A stretch of DNA of 6,928 bases from Candidatus Komeilibacteria bacterium (GCA_030591905.1 JAUVAE010000037.1:1-6928), one strand, 5' to 3'; counted from the stretch's first letter, positions 1 through 6,467 are shown. The notes: a model not told the origin generated them from the letters alone. Translations and numbers: made by a program.

Positions 1-1182
1 ATTTCATTAGGAAAAAATGAGGTTATTTTAGATTATAAAGGAATTGCCTCAGGACTTATTAGAGGCAAAGAAATACATGATGAATCGGGCGTAAGTAGTG
101 ATTTTAAAGAAGGTGATACTGCCAAAGCCACTGTTTTAGAAATGGATAATGAAAAGGGTTTTATGGAATTATCTTTTAGATATGCCGGACATCAACAAGC
201 TTGGGAGAATTTAGAGAAATTAATGAAAGATGAAGAAATTGTGAAAGCTAAAGTTATGGATGCTAATAAGGGTGGTCTAATGGTTAAGATTGGCAATGTT
301 TTAGGATTTTTACCTGTTTCTCAACTAACAACAAAGTATTATCCTCGAGTGGAAGGTGGCGATAAAGGAAAAATTTTAGGACATTTGAAATCTTTTGTTG
401 GAGAAGAATTTAATGTAGCCATTATTGATGTTGATGAAAAAGAATCTAAGTTAATTGTTTCTCAAAAAGCTGCTTTAGCTGAAGATCAAAAACAAACATT
501 AGCAGAATACAAAGTCGGAAAGAATATTGAAGGAAAAATTACTGGTGTGGCTGGATTTGGTGCTTTTGTAGAATTTGGAGATAATTTAGAAGGCTTAGTT
601 CATATTTCAGAAATTGCTTGGCAAAGAATAGATAATCCAAATGATGTTGTAAAAGTAGGTGATAAAGTAAAAGCAGAAATTATTTCAGTAGAAGCTGGTC
701 GTATTTCTTTAAGTATGAAGAGATTAATTAAAGATCCTTGGGCTATAATTGCTGAAAAATATAAAGTAGGTGATAAAGTAAAAGGAAAAGTTTTAAAAAT
801 TAACCCTTTCGGTGCCTTTGTTGAATTAGATAGAGATATTCATGGTTTAGCTCATATTTCTGAATTGAGTAGTCATATTATTAATAGTCCAGAAGATGTA
901 GTTACAGTTGGAGAAGAATATAAATTCGTAATTATTAATCTTGATACCAAGAAACATAGATTAGGACTTTCTTTAAAATCTCTTAAAAATAAGAAAGACA
1001 AGCCAGATGAAAAGAAAGAAACTACTAAAGAAGAGAAGAAACTATCTTCTGAGAAAAATAAAGAAGACAAGCCGGATGAAAAGAAAGAAAGCAAAAAAGA
1101 GCTTAAAGTTGAAAAGAAAACTAAAAAGGTTAAAATAGATAAAAATAAAGATACTAAAAAGAAAAAAGAAGACAAGAAATAA
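1..1182 (+). CDS. rpsA: 30S ribosomal protein S1, 5'-truncated by the window edge
   Basis: This protein binds mRNA on the 30S subunit and helps load it for initiation. The reading frame is open from base 1, so the start codon and probably a few dozen residues lie outside the window; the 393 visible codons end at TAA. Numbering from base 1, residues 1-57 are the rest of a first S1 (OB-fold) domain. Residues ~78-157 are a second, divergent S1 domain. Residues ~170-241 are a third, with the classic GFGAFVEF...GLVHISEI signature and a closing RISLSMK. Residues ~254-328 are a fourth, with PFGAFVEL...GLAHISEL. Residues ~330-393 form a Lys/Glu/Asp-rich, probably disordered tail. Four S1 domains match the shorter S1 proteins of many bacteria rather than the six-domain E. 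coli form. An in-frame ATG at 142 falls inside the first domain and is not the true start. A general S1-domain RNA-binding protein is the alternative, but four consecutive domains favour S1. Confidence 0.88.
   Translation: MSLGKNEVILDYKGIASGLIRGKEIHDESGVSSDFKEGDTAKATVLEMDNEKGFMELSFRYAGHQQAWENLEKLMKDEEIVKAKVMDANKGGLMVKIGNVLGFLPVSQLTTKYYPRVEGGDKGKILGHLKSFVGEEFNVAIIDVDEKESKLIVSQKAALAEDQKQTLAEYKVGKNIEGKITGVAGFGAFVEFGDNLEGLVHISEIAWQRIDNPNDVVKVGDKVKAEIISVEAGRISLSMKRLIKDPWAIIAEKYKVGDKVKGKVLKINPFGAFVELDRDIHGLAHISELSSHIINSPEDVVTVGEEYKFVIINLDTKKHRLGLSLKSLKNKKDKPDEKKETTKEEKKLSSEKNKEDKPDEKKESKKELKVEKKTKKVKIDKNKDTKKKKEDKK
997..1090 (+). repeat. Internal direct repeat in the S1 lysine-rich tail
   Basis: A 25-base unit beginning GACAAGCC occurs at 997-1021 and again at 1066-1090 with one mismatch (A to G at the ninth base). 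The period is 69 bp, exactly 23 codons, so both copies are in frame and encode DKPDEKKE. The tail has probably grown or shrunk by in-frame duplication. The mismatch is synonymous at the third position of a proline codon. Confidence 0.75.
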
Positions 1183-1197
1183 ATTTTTTATTTGTAT

Positions 1198-1221
1198 TGC
1201 CTGCCTATCAATAGACAGGTG
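1198..1221. other. Small imperfect hairpin downstream of S1
   Basis: CCTGCCTAT at 1200-1208 pairs with ATAGACAGG at 1211-1219, with one C/A mismatch, around a very tight turn; two G-U pairs can extend the base. No T-run follows on either strand, so it is not a textbook intrinsic terminator, although it lies where one would be expected for the S1 transcript. It could be a degenerate terminator, an mRNA 3'-end stabilising hairpin or a short dispersed palindrome. I see no other terminator for S1 in the gap. Confidence 0.4.
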
Positions 1222-1273
1222 TTAGCATAATTAGTATTCACCCTATTAAATAAAATTTAAATAATTAATACTG

Positions 1274-1282
1274 TGATATAAT
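1274..1282 (+). promoter_or_regulatory. Extended -10 promoter for ftsH
   Basis: TG at 1274-1275, one base, then a perfect TATAAT at 1277-1282 make a consensus extended -10 element. The -35 region at the usual spacing is poor (AATTTA at 1254-1259), which an extended -10 can tolerate. Transcription would start near 1289, inside a tandem AGTATAG pair (1283-1289, 1290-1296). That gives ftsH a leader of about 150 nt containing the large hairpin at 1344-1396. Confidence 0.55.
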
Positions 1283-1343
1283 AGTATAGAGTATAGAAAT
1301 AAAGTTTAATAGAAAAAATAATTTACAGTATATATCTAAATTT

Positions 1344-1396
1344 TAATTTTATCCCCCACTTAATTTGAATTAAGTGGGGGGGGGGGGATAAAATTA
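1344..1396 (+). promoter_or_regulatory. Long leader hairpin with a 12-G run, upstream of ftsH
   Basis: The left arm 1344-1365 is complementary along all 22 bases to the right arm 1368-1396, apart from seven extra G in the right arm. The outer segment is TAATTTTAT against ATAAAATTA (9 bp). In the middle, five C (1353-1357) face twelve G (1376-1387). The inner segment is ACTTAATT against AATTAAGT (8 bp). No T-tract follows on either strand, so an intrinsic terminator is unlikely. It lies about 40 nt upstream of the ftsH start and downstream of its predicted promoter, so it would form in the 5' UTR. Its role is unknown: it could modulate translation, stabilise the message or be a repeat. The G-run length could vary by slippage or be a sequencing error. 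Confidence 0.6.
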
Positions 1397-1437
1397 TTTA
1401 ACAGGGTAAATTAATATATTGGCATTAATATTTGTAC

Positions 1438-3255
1438 ATGAAAAACAGCTTAAAAAGTTTTTTGATATTTGTAGTAGTAATATTAGCTATCGGAGCGGTA
1501 TTTAGTTTTTATGATATTCAAAAAGCCGAAGAAGAAAGTATTTCCTTGATTGAATTGAGTAATAGTATTAAAGCAGATAAAATAGAAAAGGTAGATATTC
1601 AAGGTAATCAATTATCTGTTGAATTCAGAGATGGAACTATTAAAAAGGGTCAAAAGGAAAGAGAAGAATCACTTACTCAAACATTAACTAATTTGGGAGT
1701 TACTAGTGAAGAATTATCGAGAACTAATATAGAAATAAGTGATGAATCAGGTTTAGGCTTTTGGGCTATCACATTATTGCCATTTTTAATACCATTTGCT
1801 TTAATTGGTTTTTTTGTTTGGTTTATGTTTAGAAAAGTTCAAGGAGCTAATACAAAAGCAATGAGTTTTGGAGAATCAAAAGCAAAACAAGCTGATAAAA
1901 ATAAAAAAACTACCTTTAATGATATGGCTGGAGCTGTAGAAGCTAAAGAGGAGTTAGATGAAATAGTTGATTTTTTAAAAAATCCTCAAAAATTTATTAA
2001 ATTAGGTGCAGAAATTCCTAAAGGGGTTTTATTATTAGGTGCCCCAGGAACTGGTAAAACTTTATTGGCTCGAGCTATAGCTGGAGAAGCTGAAGTTCCT
2101 TTTTTTCATATATCTGGTTCTGAGTTTGTAGAAATGTTTGTTGGTGTTGGTGCTTCTCGAGTTCGTGATTTATTTAAAAAAGCTAAAAAAAGTTCCCCTT
2201 GTATAGTTTTTATTGATGAAATTGATGCTGTTGGTAGACAAAGAGGAGCTGGTTTAGGAGGCTCACACGATGAAAGAGAACAAACATTAAATCAAATATT
2301 AGTTGAGATGGATGGTTTTGATAATAAAACTAATGTCATTGTTATTGCTGCTACTAATCGACCAGATGTTTTAGATCCAGCATTATTACGACCAGGCCGT
2401 TTTGATAGACAGGTTGTTATTGATTTACCGGATATTAAGGATAGAACGGCAATTCTAGAATTACATGCTCAAAATAAACCATTAAAAAAAGATGTTGATT
2501 TAAAAATCGTTGCTCAGAGAACTCCAGGGTTTTCAGGGGCTGATTTAAGAAATGTTTTGAATGAAGCGGCTATTTTTTCAGCTAGAAAAGATCAGAGTAG
2601 AATTAGTCAGCAAGATATATTAAATAGTATTGAAAAAGTGATGTTAGGACCAGAACGGAAGAGTCATATTATGTCTAAGGAAGAAAAAAAGATAATAGCC
2701 TATCATGAAGCTGGACATGCTTTAGTCGGACATATTTTACCTAACTGCGATCCTATTCATAAAGTTTCTATAATTCCTAGAGGACGAGCAGCGGGATATA
2801 CAATGAATCTTCCAGAGAATGATAAACATCTTCATACTAAATCTAAGTTTTCAGATGATATTGCTATGATGCTTGGTGGTTTAGTCGCTGAACAAATTGT
2901 ATTTAGTGAAAGTAGTAATGGAGCTAGTTCAGATTTGAAACAAGTTACCGTCTTAGCTAAACAAATTATTACTAAATTTGGAATGAATGAAAATCTTGGT
3001 TATCGATCATTTGGACAAGGCGAAGGAATGATTTTTTTAGGAAAAGAAATTCATGAAAGAAAGGATTATAGTGAAAAGACAGCTGAAAATATTGATATAG
3101 AGATTAAGAAATTAGTTGATTCCTGTTATCAAAAAGCAAAGAAAATTATTACTGAAAATAGAGAAACTTTAAATAAGATTTCTAATACTTTATTAGAAAA
3201 AGAAACTATTGAAAGAAAAGAATTTGAAAAATTAGTTGGCAAAAAGAAAGTGTAG
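1438..3255 (+). CDS. ftsH: ATP-dependent zinc metalloprotease FtsH
   Basis: This membrane-anchored AAA+ protease forms a hexamer that extracts and degrades misassembled membrane proteins and short-lived regulators. From ATG 1438 it is 605 residues, a normal length. Order: TM1 (~7-24), an extracytoplasmic FtsH_ext domain (~25-106), TM2 (~108-131), the AAA domain with Walker A GAPGTGKT (201-208), pore motif FVGVG (234-238), Walker B IVFIDEID (256-263) and second region of homology ATNRPDVLDPALLRPGRFDR (305-324, arginine fingers R318 and R321), then an M41 peptidase domain with HEAGH (423-427) and a probable third zinc ligand D499 in GASSDLKQ. All catalytic residues are present, so it should be active. 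An in-frame TTG at 1432 would add two residues; I prefer ATG because neither codon has a Shine-Dalgarno motif. It has its own promoter and terminator, so it is probably monocistronic, with a long structured leader. Confidence 0.96.
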   Translation: MKNSLKSFLIFVVVILAIGAVFSFYDIQKAEEESISLIELSNSIKADKIEKVDIQGNQLSVEFRDGTIKKGQKEREESLTQTLTNLGVTSEELSRTNIEISDESGLGFWAITLLPFLIPFALIGFFVWFMFRKVQGANTKAMSFGESKAKQADKNKKTTFNDMAGAVEAKEELDEIVDFLKNPQKFIKLGAEIPKGVLLLGAPGTGKTLLARAIAGEAEVPFFHISGSEFVEMFVGVGASRVRDLFKKAKKSSPCIVFIDEIDAVGRQRGAGLGGSHDEREQTLNQILVEMDGFDNKTNVIVIAATNRPDVLDPALLRPGRFDRQVVIDLPDIKDRTAILELHAQNKPLKKDVDLKIVAQRTPGFSGADLRNVLNEAAIFSARKDQSRISQQDILNSIEKVMLGPERKSHIMSKEEKKIIAYHEAGHALVGHILPNCDPIHKVSIIPRGRAAGYTMNLPENDKHLHTKSKFSDDIAMMLGGLVAEQIVFSESSNGASSDLKQVTVLAKQIITKFGMNENLGYRSFGQGEGMIFLGKEIHERKDYSEKTAENIDIEIKKLVDSCYQKAKKIITENRETLNKISNTLLEKETIERKEFEKLVGKKKV

Positions 3256-3277
3256 TAAAGTTTTAAATTTAAAATAG

Positions 3278-3314
3278 AAACCCCCTGCTCTGATTGAGTG
3301 AGGGTTTTGTTATT
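3278..3314 (+). terminator. Rho-independent terminator of ftsH
   Basis: The left arm 3278-3290 (AAACCCCCTGCTC) pairs with the right arm 3296-3308 (GAGTGAGGGTTTT) across a TGATT loop, with two mismatches and two G-T wobbles. The T-rich run TTTTGTTATTT follows from 3305. It begins 22 bp after the ftsH stop and separates ftsH from the next unit. Confidence 0.75.
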
Positions 3315-3335
3315 TATGTCATTTTTTAGTATAAT
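3307..3335 (+). promoter_or_regulatory. Sigma-70-type promoter for the membrane protein/pilB unit
   Basis: TTGTTA at 3307-3312 (four of six match TTGACA), a 17-bp spacer and a perfect TATAAT at 3330-3335 make a good housekeeping promoter. The -35 sits within the T-tract of the ftsH terminator, so the two signals are fused. The start would be near 3342, leaving a leader of about 100 nt, mostly A/T with AATA microrepeats at 3406-3433. Confidence 0.6.
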
Positions 3336-3343
3336 AATAGTAG

Positions 3344-3357
3344 ACCATATTTATGGT
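3344..3357. promoter_or_regulatory. Short perfect palindrome at the predicted transcription start
   Basis: ACCATA (3344-3349) and TATGGT (3352-3357) are perfect inverted copies separated by TT, placed about 9 bp after the -10 box. The position suits an operator for a dimeric regulator, or a small hairpin at the 5' end of the transcript. A 6-bp arm in such AT-rich sequence can arise by chance, so this is tentative. Confidence 0.25.
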
Positions 3358-3445
3358 ATGTGTTGTTTTATTAAAATAATTTTTTTTCCTTGTTAAAACC
3401 TTGGAAAATAAATAAATAAAATAAATAATAAATTAAAACAAAATT

Positions 3446-4525
3446 ATGGAATCTTTATATCGATCTATTTTAAAAAATGCTTGGAAAATTACTAAAAAAT
3501 ATAAATTTCTTTGGATATTTGGAGTGTTTGCTTTGTGGCTAGGTAATGGCGGTGAAATGCAAGTTTTTTTCAAAACATTACATTTTGTTGAGGACTCTAC
3601 AGCAACTAGCATAACCCAGACAATTAGTAGTAACTTTCTATTTTTGAATTTTTTTAATGGTAGTAGTTTTTCAGCTATTTTGATTGGCATTATATTTACA
3701 TTAATATTTTTTATTTTTTTACTATTAGGAATGTGGTTAGTTATAATTTCTCAGACAGCTATTATTAATGCTACTAATAGAATTTCCAATAAAAAAGAAG
3801 TTAATTTTGCTTCAGTTTTTAAATTGTCAACTCCTTATTTTTTACCAGTTTTAGGATTAAATCTTATTTCAAAAATTTTGATCGCTTTTTTAGTTTTTAT
3901 ATTATTGTTACCATTATTATTAATTATTATAAGCACGGGTAGTAAGTTTGCTTTATTATTGAGCGTATTGATATGGGTTATATTTTTACCTTTAGCAGCT
4001 ATTATTTCATTTATTATGAAATATGCTATTAATTTTTTAATAATTAAGAAAGATAAATTTTTAGATTCTATATCTAAGGCTTGGATTTTATTTAAAACCA
4101 ATTGGCTAGTAAGTATAGAAATGGCCATAGCTCTTTTAATTATTAATTTTTTAGTAGGATTGATAATAGTATATGTAACTGTTGCTTTAGTGGGGCCTTA
4201 TTATAAAATTGATATTTTAACGATTTATGCTTTTAAGAATCAAGCTTTTGGTTTGGTATTTTTCAAAGTATTACCTTTAATTATTATATATTTATTATTA
4301 GGTTCATTGTTAGCGGTTTTTCAAACAGTTTCTTGGACTTTATTATTTCAAAAGCTAATTACTGGAAGAAGGTATAGCAAATTAGTTAGACTTATTTCTT
4401 CTTTATCGAATTATATGAAAGTAGATAATCAAATTACAAAAGTATCTGATGTTAATAAATCTAAATTAGCAAATATTAAAAGAAGACCAGGCCGTCCTAA
4501 ACCAAAAAGAAAAATTAAAAAATAA
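3446..4525 (+). CDS. Polytopic membrane protein of unknown function with a basic AT-hook-like tail
   Basis: I do not recognise a named family with certainty. The 359-residue protein opens with an amphipathic segment containing AWKITKKYKFLWIFGVFALWLG, a style common in hypothetical membrane proteins of Patescibacteria (from memory). Hydrophobic stretches at about 20-36, 76-103, 134-163, 167-193, 223-250 and 267-300 suggest six or more membrane spans. The long third and sixth stretches may be re-entrant or double. No catalytic motif is visible. The arrangement loosely resembles the membrane domain found in some glycerophosphodiester phosphodiesterases, but without the enzyme domain. After the last span comes a basic cytoplasmic-looking tail ending KRRPGRPKPKRKIKK (345-359), which looks like an AT-hook core. 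ATG at 3446 has no Shine-Dalgarno motif. The stop is 10 bp before pilB, so the two are probably cotranscribed and this protein may serve in or near the pilus/secretion apparatus. Confidence 0.85.
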   Translation: MESLYRSILKNAWKITKKYKFLWIFGVFALWLGNGGEMQVFFKTLHFVEDSTATSITQTISSNFLFLNFFNGSSFSAILIGIIFTLIFFIFLLLGMWLVIISQTAIINATNRISNKKEVNFASVFKLSTPYFLPVLGLNLISKILIAFLVFILLLPLLLIIISTGSKFALLLSVLIWVIFLPLAAIISFIMKYAINFLIIKKDKFLDSISKAWILFKTNWLVSIEMAIALLIINFLVGLIIVYVTVALVGPYYKIDILTIYAFKNQAFGLVFFKVLPLIIIYLLLGSLLAVFQTVSWTLLFQKLITGRRYSKLVRLISSLSNYMKVDNQITKVSDVNKSKLANIKRRPGRPKPKRKIKK

Positions 4526-4535
4526 GTTAATTAAA

Positions 4536-6236
4536 ATGTCGCAGACAATTAACGATCTTTTTACAGATGAAAATCAGACATCTGATTCATCTGTAAAACT
4601 TGAAGCAAAATTAAATACAATAAAGACAGATAATTTAGAAGAGGAGGCAAAAAAAAGAGCATCCTCTTTAAATTTAAAGTATATAAATTTGAAGGGTTTC
4701 CCTATTGTCCCCAATGCTTTATCTCTAATAGAAGAAGGTCATGCTAAAAGTTTAGGTGTGGTCTGTTTTTATTTATCAGATGAGATTATGAAAATAGCTA
4801 CAACCGGACCAGACAATCCTCAATTAAAAGGATTAATAAATGAATTAACAACTGAAGAAAAGAAAACAATAGACCTTTTTTTGATTTCAGAAAAAAGTTT
4901 AAAGTATGCTTTAAGTCTTTATGATGCCCTTCCTAAAATTATAGAGATTAAAGAAGGTGTTGAAATTAACGAAGAGGATTTAAAGAAATATGAACAAAAA
5001 GATTTAAGTTTTGATAAGATAGAGAATCTTCTTAAAAAAGCTGATATATCAGAAATAATGATCGTTATTATAGCTACAGCTTTCCAAGTGGATGCTTCTG
5101 ATATCCATATAGAAGCAGAAGAAAATGATATTAAGGTTAGACTAAGAATAGATGGTGTTTTGCATGTAGTAGCTTCTTTACCGAATGAATTATGGTCAAG
5201 AATTATTTCTAGAATTAAGTTAATTTCCAAATTAAAAATTAATATTATAGATAGACCACAAGATGGTAGATTCACTATTCATTTAGAGAAAGAAGATGTA
5301 GATGTTAGAGTTTCAACTATTCCTACTAAATATGGAGAAAGTGTAGTAATGCGTTTATTAAGATCCTCGGCAAAGAGTTTAGAGTTTGATAATTTAGGGA
5401 TTAAAGGCAAATCTTTTGTTGAATTAAAAAAGCAAATTAAAAGACCAAATGGAATGATTATTACTACTGGCCCTACGGGAAGTGGTAAAACAACTACTCT
5501 ATATGCTATCTTAAAAAAATTGAATTCACCAAAAAATAAAATTATAACTTTGGAAGATCCTATTGAATATAGATTAGCAGGTATTAATCAGTCTCAAGTT
5601 AAAAAAGATAAAGATTATAGTTTTGCTTCAGGATTGAAATCAATTTTAAGGCAAGATCCAGACATTGTTATGGTTGGTGAGATTAGAGATTTAGAAACTG
5701 CTGATATTGCTATTAATGCCTCTTTAACTGGTCATTTAGTTGTCTCTACTTTACATACTAATTCAGCTGCTGCTACAATTCCTAGATTTTTAGCCATGGG
5801 TGTGAAGTCATTTTTATTATCCCCTTCTTTAAATGCTATAATTGGTCAAAGATTAGTGCGTCGAATTTGTCCACATTGTAAAGAGGAAGTTATTTTAGAT
5901 AATGAGGTATTAACTGAAATAATGAATATTTTAAATAAAATTCCGGTAAGTTCTGGGTCACGATTGGATGAAAATGAATTAAGTGATTTGAAATTTTATA
6001 AAGGTAAAGGATGTGAAAAGTGTCATAATTTAGGATATAAGGGTCGAATTGGTATATATGAAATTTTAGTAATGTCTAAAGAGATAGAGCAGTCTATTTT
6101 GGAGAAAAAAGTTTCTGAAAATATTATTCAAGAATTAGCTCAGAAAAATGGGATGGTCACTATGCTCCAAGATGGTTTATTAAAAGCTAGAGAAGGAGTT
6201 ACTACAGTAGAGGAAATTTTTAATGTAGCGGATTAA
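4536..6236 (+). CDS. pilB: Type IV pilus assembly / type II secretion ATPase (PilB/GspE family)
   Basis: This cytoplasmic hexameric ATPase powers polymerisation of pilin into a type IV pilus (or pseudopilus) by turning the inner-membrane platform protein PilC. The 566-residue length is typical. Residues ~35-135 form an N-terminal MshEN/GspE-N-like domain. A helical linker (~143-170) follows, then the N2 domain (~171-275) with SDIHIE and VRLRIDG. The motor domain has Walker A GPTGSGKT (312-319), Asp box ITLEDPIEY (337-345), Walker B around DIVMVGEIRD (376-385) and His box TGHLVVSTLHTN (398-409). Two CxxC pairs, C445/C448 and C493/C496, form the zinc-binding tetracysteine site that marks PilB/GspE and is absent from the retraction ATPase PilT. 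All key residues are intact. It starts at ATG 4536, 10 bp after the membrane-protein stop, with no Shine-Dalgarno motif. PilB is favoured over GspE because small Patescibacteria genomes usually keep pili rather than type II secretion. Confidence 0.93.
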   Translation: MSQTINDLFTDENQTSDSSVKLEAKLNTIKTDNLEEEAKKRASSLNLKYINLKGFPIVPNALSLIEEGHAKSLGVVCFYLSDEIMKIATTGPDNPQLKGLINELTTEEKKTIDLFLISEKSLKYALSLYDALPKIIEIKEGVEINEEDLKKYEQKDLSFDKIENLLKKADISEIMIVIIATAFQVDASDIHIEAEENDIKVRLRIDGVLHVVASLPNELWSRIISRIKLISKLKINIIDRPQDGRFTIHLEKEDVDVRVSTIPTKYGESVVMRLLRSSAKSLEFDNLGIKGKSFVELKKQIKRPNGMIITTGPTGSGKTTTLYAILKKLNSPKNKIITLEDPIEYRLAGINQSQVKKDKDYSFASGLKSILRQDPDIVMVGEIRDLETADIAINASLTGHLVVSTLHTNSAAATIPRFLAMGVKSFLLSPSLNAIIGQRLVRRICPHCKEEVILDNEVLTEIMNILNKIPVSSGSRLDENELSDLKFYKGKGCEKCHNLGYKGRIGIYEILVMSKEIEQSILEKKVSENIIQELAQKNGMVTMLQDGLLKAREGVTTVEEIFNVAD

Positions 6237-6260
6237 GTTAGTTTATAATTTTTATTTTTT

Positions 6261-6285
6261 AACAGCGCTAATGGTTGTTTTTTTT
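6261..6285 (+). terminator. Possible weak terminator after pilB
   Basis: AACAGC (6261-6266) can pair with GTTGTT (6274-6279, one G-T wobble) around a 7-base loop, followed directly by eight T (6278-6285). The T-tract is strong but the stem is weak. An alternative pairing, CGCTAA (6266-6271) with TTAGCG (6288-6293), spans the T-tract. It begins 25 bp after the pilB stop, a suitable place for a first termination site. Confidence 0.4.
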
Positions 6286-6287
6286 AT

Positions 6288-6430
6288 TTAGCGACGTAAA
6301 GCGAGAGGAATATATTCATATATTTCCGAGCTGAGAAGCTAACACAGGTTCAATGCCCGGAGCTTGCTCCGAATTTGTATGAGCGGAGCGAGTTCTGATT
6401 GAATACCCCGTCAGCTTGCTGCCGGGGAAC
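6288..6430. other. G+C-rich multi-hairpin intergenic element: dispersed repeat or structured RNA
   Basis: Bases 6291-6430 are 50% G+C in an otherwise AT-rich window and carry no convincing reading frame. Four hairpins follow in series. H1 is GGAATATAT/ATATATTTCC (6307-6327, one bulge). H2 is AGCT-GAGA-AGCT (6329-6340, a GNRA-type loop). H3 is CGGAGC-TT-GCTCCG (6358-6371, perfect). H4 is CCCCGTCAGC-TT-GCTGCCGGGG (6406-6427, one mismatch). H3 and H4 share the core AGCTTGCT, giving G(CUUG)C tops, a known stable tetraloop. TTCAAT (6349-6354) and ATTGAA (6398-6403) can close the H3 region. Similar motifs seem familiar to me from intergenic repeats of Patescibacteria, but I cannot verify that here. 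It matches no RNA family I can recall, including SRP RNA, RNase P RNA and tmRNA. Confidence 0.55.
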
Positions 6431-6441
6431 CTTTATTTTTT
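6406..6441 (+). terminator. Probable rho-independent terminator at the end of the hairpin block
   Basis: The strong G+C-rich hairpin 6406-6427 (five outer and four inner pairs, one T/C mismatch, CUUG top) is followed by AACCTTTATTTTTT, with six T at 6436-6441. The T-run starts about eight bases after the stem, later than ideal. It would stop read-through from pilB, or end an RNA made from the hairpin block, before the promoter of the next gene. Confidence 0.5.
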
Positions 6442-6458
6442 AGGCATTAATCATTATG

Positions 6459-6467
6459 TGTTATAAT
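6459..6467 (+). promoter_or_regulatory. Extended -10 promoter for the last gene
   Basis: TG (6459-6460), one base, then TATAAT (6462-6467) form a consensus extended -10. The -35 position holds a weak TTTAGG (6439-6444). Predicted start is near 6474, giving a leader of about 45 nt. A second TATAAT at 6503-6508 lies only 9 bp before the ATG and could give an almost leaderless transcript, but it has no -35 partner. The core TGTGNTATAAT is the same as in the ftsH promoter. Confidence 0.5.

Noticed and set aside
873..1175. Antisense open frame opposite the end of S1, rich in Ser/Phe/Leu
   Set aside because: It is the mirror of the Lys/Glu-rich S1 tail (AAG/AAA/GAA read backwards gives Phe/Leu/Ser); no promoter or recognisable domain.
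1376..1387. G12 run as a G-quadruplex
   Set aside because: A single uninterrupted G run lacks the four spaced tracts of a standard intramolecular quadruplex, and its pairing with C5 in the hairpin explains its location better.
3433..4128. Antisense open frames opposite the membrane protein (3433-3690 and 3835-4128)
   Set aside because: Low-complexity shadows of the AT-rich membrane protein gene, with no start signals or domains.
4919..5275. Antisense open frame opposite pilB
   Set aside because: It lies entirely within the well-supported pilB frame and has no family features.
6358..6427. The two AGCTTGCT hairpins as CRISPR repeats
   Set aside because: Only two copies of a short shared core, differing in their arms, with no regular repeat-spacer pattern and no cas genes.
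6291..6430. Hairpin block as tRNA, SRP RNA, RNase P RNA or tmRNA
   Set aside because: No cloverleaf or CCA end, no SRP GGAAGG/AGCAGCC-type core, no RNase P GAGGAAAGUCC core and no tag-peptide frame seen by eye.
1421..6451. Shared 9-mer GGCATTAAT before ftsH (1421-1429) and before the last gene promoter (6443-6451)
   Set aside because: Positions relative to promoter and start codon differ, and a 9-mer match is not compelling in AT-rich sequence.
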